Below, one piece after another: positions 39,274 through 48,995 of a DNA stretch of 53,403 nt (the stretch's first letter is position 1; every line of letters begins with the position of its first letter). The notes under the pieces were generated by a model that was not told the DNA's origin, did no database searches, and worked only from the letters and a program-made list of their open reading frames with translations. Made by a program: the position numbers and the translations under genes. This stretch comes from Sergeia podlipaevii (taxonomy: Eukaryota; Euglenozoa; Kinetoplastea; Trypanosomatida; Trypanosomatidae), in assembly GCA_030849805.1 (NCBI GenBank), contig JASANZ010002140.1:1-53403 (forward strand), in the 5' to 3' direction.

Positions 39274-41538
39274 TCAATCATTGGGTGAAGAGCGGCGTAA
39301 CAACACAAACGAGCGAAACCGAGAAAGCATAGGATCTAGGCGCACGGCGGCGCTATCTTCAGCGGTAGAAATGTCCATAATAGTCTTCTGGCACGCTTCA
39401 GCCAAGTATGTGTGAAGGTACTCCTGGGTGATGTGAGGATCTGCCTCTTGCATCGCTCGCAGTGCGGCTGAAATCAGTACTGTCCCCCTAGTGCTGTCGG
39501 CGACCGCCCTAATCCCCTCAACGACAGCGAGCGTGAACCCTTCCACTTCTCGCATCAGCTGCATCTTCAGCAAGGTAACAAAGTACGATTTTTCGGCCAG
39601 AAGATCCACGACGTTCACCATCTCAGGAGCTGGAGCCTCGCTTCGGTACACGTAAAAACGGAGTTGCAGCATGTGGACCGAGGGCTTTTCAGGGAACACC
39701 TCGCGCACTTTTTTAAAAAATGTGCTCACAAGCATTTTATTGTCCATTAAACCGATGGTTTGGCACCGGCGCAGAAGCTCTGTGATCAGCCGGCGCCAGG
39801 TGAACACAAGATCCTCTGGTAAGAACCCACGCAGCACGCATAGCAACCCTCTGCAGTCAGGGACCTCAAGGTTGTGCTGGCATCCGTGCAACATATTCAT
39901 ACCAAGTTCGCGTGCAGCTTCAAGGTTGCCTGCCTTCAGCATTAACCATTGCATGAAAAAAGGTTGAATACGGTTGCTGCTGCGGTTAATCTCGCCATCG
40001 CGGGCTTCCCAAAACTGGTTCACAAGATAGAGTATCTCGCGTAACGCAAAGTGGCGATTTCGCACTGGATGGCATGTCTTCAAGAACGCCAGTTCCTCAC
40101 TGGGCCACACTCCTGGGGGCAGCAAATAGTCAAAGGGATCCAGTTCAGCCTCGCCGACGCCCTCATGGCGAAGCCATTCCCGTACAACAGGAAAAGATAC
40201 CCTCGTGCGCAGCGTAGCCTGCACGTTCGGTTGTGTTGTCTTTTCGTTGCCGTCAGCTGCTACCGTTGACGTTACTGGGCTGGTGCCAGCTGCACTCTCG
40301 CTCATGGTGCCAAGCGGGACATAAGTCAACAAGGGCATAGAATGAGTAGCGGAGAGACCGGAAGACAGTACCTTTTGTAACTTGTCCTGCTTGGTGCTAG
40401 CCAACTCAAACTCGAGCTTGTCCACTCGCTCCTGCAACTTGCGGATGCGCTCTTTGTCTGCTTCATTGCTTGGCGGTGCCTCAATTACCTGAGGCGCGGA
40501 GGAGTCCTCTAAAGTTTTGACTTGGTGCGGCCTCACACTCAGCTTGGCCTTAATCCGGTGCCTGTTGAAAGTGCTTGTAAAAATTGCTCCGCGATTTCCT
40601 CCACCAAGCCCGGGACTGGCAAAGTCGTCTGCACAACTTGGCGCCAAGCCATTGTGCGTGGTGAGCATACGCAGCGCTTCTTCTAACTCCTCAATGTTTT
40701 CCTTGAACACTTTGATTCGGGCTGCCTGTAACTGCATGTCCTTGTCTTTCCGTTTCGACTCCTCAAGAATGTGTGCTGTGCGAGCACTCTCCTCAACCAT
40801 GGCATTAGAAAGCAGTTTCACCTGCCCCTTTGCCTCTTCATGCTCCTTGAGCTTCTTTTCCATCTCAAACTTTAAAAGACTGTTTGCGTGCTCTGCCGAA
40901 GCGAGCTGCTCACGTAGCGCATGAACAAGTCCTTGCGCCGCATTCAGCTGTGCCTGCTGATTACTAATAGTTGCGTTCATGCTCTCTTTGAGATGCATCA
41001 GTTCCATTGCATGGTGGCTGCGGTCACTCTTGTTCTCAAGATCTACTATCTTCATGTGCTTCACCTGCTCACACATGTCGCTAACGGCACCGTCGTACTC
41101 ACTTCGAATAAGGTAAAGCACGCCCGTGTACTCGGGAAAGTGCTCCACGAACGCGCCAAGCGCTTCTCTAAATATGTGCAGGGTGTCCACGCGTGTACAG
41201 CCAGGATGCTCCAGAATGTACTGGCGGTGCTCCCGCCGAATAAATGCCTCTAACTGAAGTGCAAGCGGTGCCTTGGAGACGACCCGCGTGCTCAACGATT
41301 TGTGTGATGTAGTCATTGTGCGAGTAGAGGGCCAGAGTGCCACCTTATTATTGACATTACTAGCGGTGTCGTCATTATTGAGAGCTGCCACAAGATTCAA
41401 CACTTCATCCGATAAAGGGGCTAGACGCCTGCTCGCTTGCACTGGGATTGGGACCAGAGCACCTACAGTTGCCTCCACAGGTGGAAGAGTGGCAGTATCA
41501 TTAAGAAAGTGTGCCTTTCGGCCCTTCTGCCGGGGCAT
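39274..41538 (-). CDS. TSNAXIP1-like coiled-coil protein
   Basis: A 754-residue protein. Residues about 92-180 resemble the N-terminal domain of translin-associated factor X-interacting protein 1: L-Q-L-E-A-F-I-R-R-E, then I-F-R-E-A-L-G-A-F-V-E-H-F-P-E-Y and L-I-R-S-E-Y-D. A coiled coil runs from about 180 to 295, another short one near 355-390, and the second half (about 445-740) is a globular helical region without a motif I know. Proteins with this domain in other eukaryotes are mostly ciliary or testis proteins, so a flagellar role is plausible. It starts at the first ATG, behind a TCTAG and a T7 stretch. A shorter start is unlikely because the N terminus is acceptable. Confidence 0.75.
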   Translation of the reverse strand: MPRQKGRKAHFLNDTATLPPVEATVGALVPIPVQASRRLAPLSDEVLNLVAALNNDDTASNVNNKVALWPSTRTMTTSHKSLSTRVVSKAPLALQLEAFIRREHRQYILEHPGCTRVDTLHIFREALGAFVEHFPEYTGVLYLIRSEYDGAVSDMCEQVKHMKIVDLENKSDRSHHAMELMHLKESMNATISNQQAQLNAAQGLVHALREQLASAEHANSLLKFEMEKKLKEHEEAKGQVKLLSNAMVEESARTAHILEESKRKDKDMQLQAARIKVFKENIEELEEALRMLTTHNGLAPSCADDFASPGLGGGNRGAIFTSTFNRHRIKAKLSVRPHQVKTLEDSSAPQVIEAPPSNEADKERIRKLQERVDKLEFELASTKQDKLQKVLSSGLSATHSMPLLTYVPLGTMSESAAGTSPVTSTVAADGNEKTTQPNVQATLRTRVSFPVVREWLRHEGVGEAELDPFDYLLPPGVWPSEELAFLKTCHPVRNRHFALREILYLVNQFWEARDGEINRSSNRIQPFFMQWLMLKAGNLEAARELGMNMLHGCQHNLEVPDCRGLLCVLRGFLPEDLVFTWRRLITELLRRCQTIGLMDNKMLVSTFFKKVREVFPEKPSVHMLQLRFYVYRSEAPAPEMVNVVDLLAEKSYFVTLLKMQLMREVEGFTLAVVEGIRAVADSTRGTVLISAALRAMQEADPHITQEYLHTYLAEACQKTIMDISTAEDSAAVRLDPMLSRFRSFVLLRRSSPND

Positions 41539-41942
41539 TGATAAAGAAAAAAAGTGAAAGACTAGAGAATCAATATTGAAGAAAAAAAGAGAAGAAAAAA
41601 ACCGTGCAAGAAAGGGGCAAGAGTGAGTAAATTCACAGGGAATCTGTAGCTAATGGCGTGTAAAAAGGGGGAATAAAAAAATAGAGGTGAATAATTAGTG
41701 GTGATACAGAAAAGGGAGAGAGAGAGGGGAAACTTCACATAAAAAATGCAAAATGACATAAAAAGCAGCATGTATACAGTAGAGTAAAAAGTGGTGCTTA
41801 GGATATATTTTGAAAGAAATTGTATTTGTTTATTGCTTTTTTTTAAAATTGAAAATACGCAAGAATCTTTTCATCTTTGTTTGTATCAAGATAATGTGCA
41901 TGAATGTGGTGGCAGTACGAAAGAAAAAAGGCGGGGGACACG
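41539..41942. other. gap between TSNAXIP1-like gene and mitochondrial helical gene
   Basis: No gene seen. Purine-rich on plus, with short A-runs and a T8 run near 41838-41845. Confidence 0.5.
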
Positions 41943-43367
41943 CTATGCTGGCCGCATGAACTTTTTCTTTTTCTGTCTAAGATAGTTTCTCGAGATGCGG
42001 CGGGTGCCGAACGCCGCTACACGAGGCATTCGAGTAGATGGCTTGTGACCACCCCTTGCGGAGTGCTGCGGCGACCTCCAAGTTTTGAACTCTGGCGGTA
42101 CAAACTTTTCAGCCTCAGAAAGATCTACAGAAATGCGTTTCGTTTTCACGCCAAACTCCTTTGCAAACAACTTACCACCCAGCCGACCTGAGTCTGTCGA
42201 TTTGATGCACGAATGTTTGTGCGCAACGCGGATACAGCGTACTGTGTCCCACAGCAAAGGCGCGTGCTCCGCCAGAACCGGCGCGTCTTCAAACATACGT
42301 CGAATTTGAAGCACCATCGCTGGGTTGCCCTTAAGTGCAGCTGTGAGACCTGGGCAGCTGCTCAGTTTCATCAACAAGCACTGCACAAGTTGGTCACGAC
42401 CTTCTTGGGCCTCATAGGTTTCTTCGTAGTCAAGCGCGTCCGCCACTCTCTGGCGCGTTTTAAGTGCGTGCTGCAACATGGTGGCGAGTTGCGCAGGCCC
42501 AACAGTGGGTAATCCTTGAGCAAGCTGCACAAGAGCAGCAAAGGACTGGGGTGAGAGAACGCCAACGATTGACAGTGCCTGCATGATGGAAGCAAAAGCA
42601 GCGCAGCGTGAAGCAGTGCTCTCCACTAATGCACGAGGCCCCTCTTTTGAGCCTGAGGTGTTGTAATCCAGAGCGTATGCGTCCTCAGCAAGGAACTGCA
42701 GCTGCCCTTCTAGATGACCACACAGGACGTCAATCATATTTGGCTGTTGTATCAGTTGCTCTTCAGAAAGTGAATCCCTTTCGTAGAACTCCTTCATTCT
42801 AAATCCCTCCGTCACCTCTGTTTCATGTAGTGCAGTCTGAGCAAGACTGAAGTACTCGCGATTGAGTACGCTGAGCCCTAGATACACCTCCGCTACGCCA
42901 CTGTGCGTCAACGCTGGTGATACCTCTGTGCATCTACCAAGTGCAAGTGCAAGCATCTGGTGATCGGAAGTGAAGCGAAGATCAGCCATCATGCGGAAAG
43001 TCGACGCAGTGCAATGGGCAAAGTGACTTAGTACGACCCCATCGTGTTGGGACTCAGGCACAGACGACGCCCTCCCAAAGGAGGGAAGATCAGCCTTCAG
43101 TATGTCCCAAATACACCTTTCCCACACACCCTCATGGCGAATCGACTGCCGCCACAAGACGCGCAAAACGTCATACTTTTGGGCAAGGGAAATAGTGTTA
43201 CCTGGCAAATAAGGAAGCAGCTCTGTTGACAGCGTCGCCACATCACTCGAGCTCAATGCTGGAGAGTCAACCAAACGGGTGTATATTGCATTAATCGAAT
43301 CCACTTGCGCTATAGACGCCTTTGTTATCGCCTTGGAACTACAGCGCCACCATCTCGACAGCCGCAT
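41943..43367 (-). CDS. unknown, probably mitochondrial, helical protein
   Basis: I do not recognise it. The N terminus (M-R-L-S-R-W-W-R-C-S-S-K) is short, basic and amphipathic, as in a mitochondrial presequence. The body, residues 20-400, is made of predicted helices of about 15-20 residues in succession, suggesting a helical-repeat (TPR/PPR-like or HEAT-like) scaffold, but no repeat consensus is clear. The last 75 residues become strongly basic and end in K-K-K-K-F-M-R-P-A, suited to RNA contact. Together this fits a mitochondrial ribosome or RNA-processing factor, which in trypanosomatids are numerous and poorly conserved. This assignment is inference; coding status is firm. It begins at the first ATG of the frame and ends close to, but not overlapping, the upstream neighbour's territory. 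Confidence 0.8.
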   Translation of the reverse strand: MRLSRWWRCSSKAITKASIAQVDSINAIYTRLVDSPALSSSDVATLSTELLPYLPGNTISLAQKYDVLRVLWRQSIRHEGVWERCIWDILKADLPSFGRASSVPESQHDGVVLSHFAHCTASTFRMMADLRFTSDHQMLALALGRCTEVSPALTHSGVAEVYLGLSVLNREYFSLAQTALHETEVTEGFRMKEFYERDSLSEEQLIQQPNMIDVLCGHLEGQLQFLAEDAYALDYNTSGSKEGPRALVESTASRCAAFASIMQALSIVGVLSPQSFAALVQLAQGLPTVGPAQLATMLQHALKTRQRVADALDYEETYEAQEGRDQLVQCLLMKLSSCPGLTAALKGNPAMVLQIRRMFEDAPVLAEHAPLLWDTVRCIRVAHKHSCIKSTDSGRLGGKLFAKEFGVKTKRISVDLSEAEKFVPPEFKTWRSPQHSARGGHKPSTRMPRVAAFGTRRISRNYLRQKKKKFMRPA

Positions 43368-44171
43368 GTTGGATACACTATTTCGTTTCAGCTACTATTG
43401 TTTGTTTGCTCTACAGAAAGGTTTAAAACAATTTTTGAAAGCGATAGAGAGCGACATGGAACAGTTTGTCAAGCAATGTACTTGTGCGTGCAAGAAGTTC
43501 AGAAGATAGAATGACCATTCGTCATTACACTTACGATGAAGCATGATGTTTTCGCTAAGTGAGGAAGAGCGCAACATTAAAAGAGATAGTCAAGAGAAAA
43601 AAAAATGATATCAAGGGAAGAGGAGGGGGCAGTATCGGTAGAAAGAAAACGAAAAAATTGTGGTCAAACGAACATCATACTAGACACACAATCCTTCACT
43701 GCAACCCTGTGACTCTGCTTTTCTTTGTCTTTTCCTGTTGTGTGTGTGTGCGTGTGCACGCGCGCTCAACAACAACAGCAAAAAGAATCCCTCCATGAAT
43801 GCACCCCCTTTGCTCTATTTGTTGTCATAACTCCCTTTTTGATGTCAATTCCATATAATAGCGCCCCAAAAGAAAGGAAAGGAAAAAAAAATCAATTATA
43901 AAAATGTGCGATATCTCCAAATGAAAAAAAAGAAAAATGATCAGCAACTAACTAACAATAATAGCATGCGGCAAAAAAAATAATATGAAGAACAACGTCA
44001 CGCACCATGCACTTGTACTGAGCAACAGCAATCATCATTCGATACTCACCAGGCATGCGTTGCGTGGGAGCGCAGGTTCACAAAAAAATAATCTGCAGAT
44101 GTAAAAAAAAGAAGTAGAAATAGATCAAAATATATACACGCTTCTCCGACAATGGGCTAACATAGTGGCAG
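43368..44171. other. gap of about 800 bases
   Basis: No gene seen. It includes an A9 run at 43597-43605 followed by TG, a TG/CG stretch near 43739-43758 and the 3' UTR of the CAND1-like gene. Confidence 0.5.
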
Positions 44172-47100
44172 CTACGGATATTGAATCTTCAGCGCCGCCG
44201 CAAGCAGGGGAGACGAATACGCTTTTTCGGCAAGAAACTTAAAATCAGTGTTATACCGAAACTGCGGATTGTTGTCTAGCTGAATGACAGTATTGATGCA
44301 TTGCAATGATGCCATGTTCGTCCTGTCGGCGTTCGCCTCAGCGGCAGTCCCGCTAGTGACTAACGGTCCCAATTTCTCGCAAAGCATCTTCATCTGCGCA
44401 TTGGAAAACTGAAGTGCAGGGTTCACCCTCACTAGCTTAAGAAGAATGCGCTTTGCCTGGTCATTGATATTAGGATCCTTTTCATTGATTGAGCTTGTGG
44501 CGTTGATAAGTATGTCGATGAGTTCGCTTTCTCTTTGACAGTACACGAGCAAGTTAGTATTGCGCTTCTGGTCAGCATCGAGGATGGCGTTGACGCAATC
44601 AAATGTTGTCTTTCGGCAGTCCACGCCGCGGTCCACCGTGTGAGTGTACCCAGCCACACTGATCGAGTCCACCAAGCTCGGATCAACCTCCATCTCAGTA
44701 AGAATAGACCCAAACGTACTATGAAAGGCTTCACAATGCATCCAGGAAGGAGTCACCGTCAAAATCGTCACAAAAAGACGCGCAACAGCAGTGCGGAGCT
44801 GAACTAGTGAGTCACGCTTAAAGTCGCTGTACAGAGCTCTCACCACCGGCTGCAGTGGCGCCACATCCTGGTCTGCTCCAGATAAAATGTGGATAAGATG
44901 GCGCGCTGCCACAGCGACAATGACGTGGTCCACTGAGGCTGCCTCAGCCTCCAGCGCGTTCAGGAGCTCCTTTGCTGCGGGCACGCTGTGAAAGAAGCCC
45001 AATGTTCCCACGCACATACCAATCAGCTGCGCAAAGTCATCCTCGGCCTGCCCATGTTTTGGCCCTTGCTGCTGCTTGAAGAACACCTTTATCGCCCTGA
45101 GGCACAAGTCAAAGTTGTGGAAAGTGCATGTTCGCATCGTTACTGCGGCGCTCGTTGCAGACTGGATTGCCTTTAAGTAGTAGTAGCGGCCCGGCGTGCC
45201 AGGAGTAGAGATCCGCTTCAAACATTCCTCAAAGATGAAGGCGTTTTTGGGATTTGGCATCGCATACGCAAGCCCGAGCTCACCGTTAGAACGACACGTC
45301 TCTGAAGTGGTGTTCTGAACACTGGCAAACAGTAAGTCCGCGTTTTCCTTAGACAGTGCCATCACACGGCCAGCTTCACCAAGAACGAGATACACGCTGG
45401 ACTCTTCAAGAGATGCGCTGCAAATGCTGGCCAAGGCCTCGGTGGCAGCGGTGGCATCGTTGGGCAGTATTACGGCACGAACTGCGGCGCTCTTGCGTTG
45501 CGCGTCAGCTGTGGAAGACTTCAAAAACGTTACAACTGCCCTCACCATATCGGGGCGAGAAAAAGGAAAAGTCTTGTACGCGGTAAGTCCAAATTCGATT
45601 GCAGCATCCAAGGTGCCGACATAGAGAGTGCCAGTCTCGGTGACGGGCACCTTTGCCAGGCGCTCCCAAGCCTGCAAAAGCAGTGCAATGTACGCTATCT
45701 CCGACGGCGATTGCGTGGCAGTGCACAGTACGGTGTACAGATGCAATCCTCTTCCCATCACTGCGATATCGGCAGTGTTGTAAAAGTTCTGAGAATTCGC
45801 AATCCACTGCTGACTAATCTCACTTGAAGGCAACAGCCCGTGATGAATGAGATTAGCAGTTGCTGCGGCAGCAGCTTGCTTAAGGGCGTCATCAACGCCA
45901 AACATGAGCGCGGTCAAAACACTGAAAATGCTTTGTGGAATTCGCGTAGCAACATCTGAGGCGGTTACCGCTGTGACGACCTTGAGAGCAGACCTGCACG
46001 TGCTCTCGTCAGCCAGGCTCTTCGCAACAACAGTGAGTGCCATCTTCTTGTCCTCCAGAGAGAGTGCAGGGTATGTATTGACCCAGCATCCCACCGCTTC
46101 AACTGCAGCATTGCGGCATTGCACTCGGAGCTCAGTGTTCTCCAGCACCTCAGCGCATGCGTTGATGTACGCAGCAGACACTGCTGGTGCCTTATGCTGT
46201 CCGAGCGCCTGCACGATCAGTGGAGCACAGTTCATGGCAATCGTGATAACAGCTGCGGATGCCCCCTGCGTGCATTGGTTCATCACCGCCACGCTCAAAC
46301 GCGCTGCATACTCCCCCAGGTCCTTGCTAGACCGTGCCAGCGAGGCGAGAATCGCACTGCACGTATGGGTTGCCTCCACGCGGGCCGCACCAATGTTGGT
46401 AGAATTTTGAATGAAGGCAGCTACTACATTCACTAGCGATGGCGCAAAAACGCTAGCGTCCCTGCAAGACTCAAAAAGACATCCAATTGTCTTTAGGGCT
46501 GCGACCGCCTCCTTGTCGCCACGCTCCACAGAAAGTGCCAACTCAGGCGATAGTTTCAGCAGCGCCGCTTCCGTGTCGTGCTGGGAGGAATAAGACTGGG
46601 ACGCTACACCCCGCGCCACAGCGAATGCCTCAAGTTGAACATCATAGACACTGTCTCGCAAAGCGTGCATTACCAAAAACACCGCTTCTTGGCCAAGCGC
46701 TGGACTGCCCGATGCCTTCACGATAGCACGGAGTACACGGAGTGCCATAATTCTCCACTTCCACGTTGTGTCGGCAGAGGACGAGTAATAATCCTCGTAG
46801 TAGTCATCATCGTAATCGTCGTACGTAGTCTCCACCTCTGCAGGTGCAAGCGTTGCTATTGCATTGCACACCTTCATCAGCCTCTCCCAGTGTGCGCTAA
46901 GCTTCCTCCCGTAAATAGCAATAAGGCCCTCCACAGCTTTGAGAGAGCTGTATGTGATGTCACTGTCACTCTCCTCACCGACGCCATTCAGTTGGCATAG
47001 GAGCACGGCCATGACACTATCAACGCAGTCGTGCATGCGATCGGGGTCTGCATGAAACTCAGCCTCACAGAGCTGCAAGTACGGAAGCCACATTTTATCA

Positions 47101-47819
47101 TTTTGCTGTAGATGCTTCAAGGTGTGGTCGCGCAGCTTCTGAAGAGTAGGTTCCTGTGCAAGAGGCATTGCAGCCACAATGCAGTCCACCGTACAGCGAT
47201 GGAGCGAAAATTCTTCAGTCCCGAAGTCCTTCGAACAGCAATCCAAAAACTTGTCCAATTCGGCATTGTCCCAGGTACGACCAAAGTGTGGCAGCAACAC
47301 GTGGAGTGTGGTATAAATAGTCTCACGGTTTGCTGGTGAAAGCAGTTGTCCATTGAGATGGTTGACACAGGTGTGGAAGTAGCGCTGCATGTTTGCGATG
47401 CTCCGCTGCCAAAAAGTTGCATCACGCTGGGCCATCTCCACTATCGCGTTTACCACTTTCTTTATCGCCAGTGAGCTCAGTTCGTACAATTCCATCAACT
47501 CTTGGTCTCTTGGAGCGGGCTTGCTGGCAATGGCTTGTGAAAGCACTAAATCCACGATAGTAAGCTGCTGCTGTTCAGTACACATGGTGACTAGCTTTGG
47601 CAGCGCTTCGACTGCCTCAGTGCGTACCTGTGTGGTGTGCTCCTTTGTTGAGAGGCAGTCGAGTACCTGCAAAACCACAGCATCAGACACGCAACTGTTG
47701 GCCTGCGTCACATACTTTTGAAGATCAAACAATGCCATTTGGCGTAAATCCTCATCGACATCGTTGATGTCTTTATTGAACTTCGCAAGATCAAAAGCTG
47801 GCTGCCTGCAATGCATCAT
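44172..47819 (-). CDS. CAND1: CAND1-like cullin-associated protein (TIP120)
   Basis: CAND1 wraps around un-neddylated cullins and swaps the substrate adaptors of cullin-RING ubiquitin ligases. I use the ATG at 47819, giving 1215 residues (human about 1230); the ATG directly after it is an equal alternative. Upstream in-frame codons to 47900 lie before the predicted acceptor and are excluded. The chain is a HEAT-repeat solenoid. The N terminus has D-L-R-Q-M-A-L-F-D-L-Q-K, matching the first CAND1 repeat. Near residues 335-350 a run of Asp and Tyr is followed by T-W-K-W-R-I-M-A-L-R, the acidic loop and W-K-V-R motif typical of CAND1. The C-terminal region fits the TIP120 domain. The stop is TAG. 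A short upstream frame overlaps the start, see the separate entry. Confidence 0.88.
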   Translation of the reverse strand: MMHCRQPAFDLAKFNKDINDVDEDLRQMALFDLQKYVTQANSCVSDAVVLQVLDCLSTKEHTTQVRTEAVEALPKLVTMCTEQQQLTIVDLVLSQAIASKPAPRDQELMELYELSSLAIKKVVNAIVEMAQRDATFWQRSIANMQRYFHTCVNHLNGQLLSPANRETIYTTLHVLLPHFGRTWDNAELDKFLDCCSKDFGTEEFSLHRCTVDCIVAAMPLAQEPTLQKLRDHTLKHLQQNDKMWLPYLQLCEAEFHADPDRMHDCVDSVMAVLLCQLNGVGEESDSDITYSSLKAVEGLIAIYGRKLSAHWERLMKVCNAIATLAPAEVETTYDDYDDDYYEDYYSSSADTTWKWRIMALRVLRAIVKASGSPALGQEAVFLVMHALRDSVYDVQLEAFAVARGVASQSYSSQHDTEAALLKLSPELALSVERGDKEAVAALKTIGCLFESCRDASVFAPSLVNVVAAFIQNSTNIGAARVEATHTCSAILASLARSSKDLGEYAARLSVAVMNQCTQGASAAVITIAMNCAPLIVQALGQHKAPAVSAAYINACAEVLENTELRVQCRNAAVEAVGCWVNTYPALSLEDKKMALTVVAKSLADESTCRSALKVVTAVTASDVATRIPQSIFSVLTALMFGVDDALKQAAAAATANLIHHGLLPSSEISQQWIANSQNFYNTADIAVMGRGLHLYTVLCTATQSPSEIAYIALLLQAWERLAKVPVTETGTLYVGTLDAAIEFGLTAYKTFPFSRPDMVRAVVTFLKSSTADAQRKSAAVRAVILPNDATAATEALASICSASLEESSVYLVLGEAGRVMALSKENADLLFASVQNTTSETCRSNGELGLAYAMPNPKNAFIFEECLKRISTPGTPGRYYYLKAIQSATSAAVTMRTCTFHNFDLCLRAIKVFFKQQQGPKHGQAEDDFAQLIGMCVGTLGFFHSVPAAKELLNALEAEAASVDHVIVAVAARHLIHILSGADQDVAPLQPVVRALYSDFKRDSLVQLRTAVARLFVTILTVTPSWMHCEAFHSTFGSILTEMEVDPSLVDSISVAGYTHTVDRGVDCRKTTFDCVNAILDADQKRNTNLLVYCQRESELIDILINATSSINEKDPNINDQAKRILLKLVRVNPALQFSNAQMKMLCEKLGPLVTSGTAAEANADRTNMASLQCINTVIQLDNNPQFRYNTDFKFLAEKAYSSPLLAAALKIQYP

Positions 47820-47833
47820 CTTCCACTTCGCAT
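47816..47833 (-). other. upstream mini-ORF overlapping the CAND1 start
   Basis: A five-codon frame (ATG at 47833, Met-Arg-Ser-Gly-Arg) ends in a TGA at 47818-47816 that overlaps the CAND1 ATG pair at 47819-47814. It lies inside the predicted leader, which begins after the AG at 47852-47851. Confidence 0.55.
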
Positions 47834-48995
47834 GTAGTTGATTTTGATGTCTGCCCGCGTTAGGGGTCAAAGAATAAAAAATAAAGAAACTAGACAACAA
47901 GCCCGATGTAAATTGAAAATGAAATTAAATATTCCCTTCTGTCTGCACTAAATTATATAAAAAAAAAAAAAAATGAAAAGGTACTAGTGGTAGCACCAGT
48001 CACCAATAAAAAAAGGAGGAGCGGGGATACACCAAAGTTAGAAAAGATAAGCACCCAAGATCTACATTTCCAAAGAAAAAAAATGCGCTTCTCAATAATA
48101 ACCACTGCGGTTTCGGTGATGGTGGAGTCAGACATTAGATGCTGTGTGCGTCCTACAGCAAAAAATGACCAAAAAGCTTTGTATTTCAGTACAATTTACC
48201 ATTTATGTATCTTTTTAATTTTTTTGAAGGAAAGGTGCCCATATTTTGCTTGTTGATGATAAGCCTTTTTTTAATAATCAACGTATATATATAATAATAA
48301 TAATAATGATAATGATAATAATAATATTGAAAGAAAAAAAATGTGTGTAATTTGTCCTTTTTGCTACTTTTGTGGTGTGCATGCAAATACTTCATTCATA
48401 AAAGCAGCACATATGGTATGAAACAAAAAACGATACTACGCGATATCAGCAACGCCTTGTGATAAACAATCATATTCTTTTGATATAGAAATATATACAA
48501 CAGTATATATAGATACATACATAAAAACTACGAGTACTAAAAGAGAACATATTTAAAAAAAAACGGTCAGCAGAAACGGTTTTCTTTTTTGGAAAAGACG
48601 TCTCCATTTCAAACAGAAAGCACTCGGTAAAAAAAAAATTTGTCACCCAACGCCATTCCTCCCGTCCCCGCGCCATCCTCGCAATGCAGGTTGCCACAAT
48701 ACCGATAATAACAAAACGTTTTAAGAAAAAAGATTTGTTTAAGCGTGTGACTGTGTTCAATTCTGAATTGCTAATGGCATGCAAAAAAAAGGAAGGAAGT
48801 ATATAGCATTTTTCTTATTTTAAAAAAAGAGTGCGGCTAATAGTTTAAGATAGAAAAAAAAGAAAAGAATGTTTGTCTTCAGCAAGACAAAACAGCACCT
48901 ATTTGTTTCCTTAAAGAGAAAAATATAACAACTCAGCTCTTTGGCACACTACGCAGCGCATTTTAGATATCAATATACACTACTAGCTTTCATTT
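47820..48995. other. gap with CAND1 leader, A15 run and TAA/TGA microsatellite
   Basis: Beyond the CAND1 leader and its acceptor (pyrimidine-rich 47865-47885 region, AG at 47852-47851) no gene is seen. It holds an A15 run at 47959-47973 and a TAA/TGA-type microsatellite at 48284-48328, then AT-rich sequence that should include the 3' UTR of the mutase gene. Confidence 0.6.
48284..48328. repeat. TAA/TGA microsatellite
   Basis: A TATATATA stretch passes into repeated TAA units with interspersed TGA units over about 45 bases. Confidence 0.85.
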
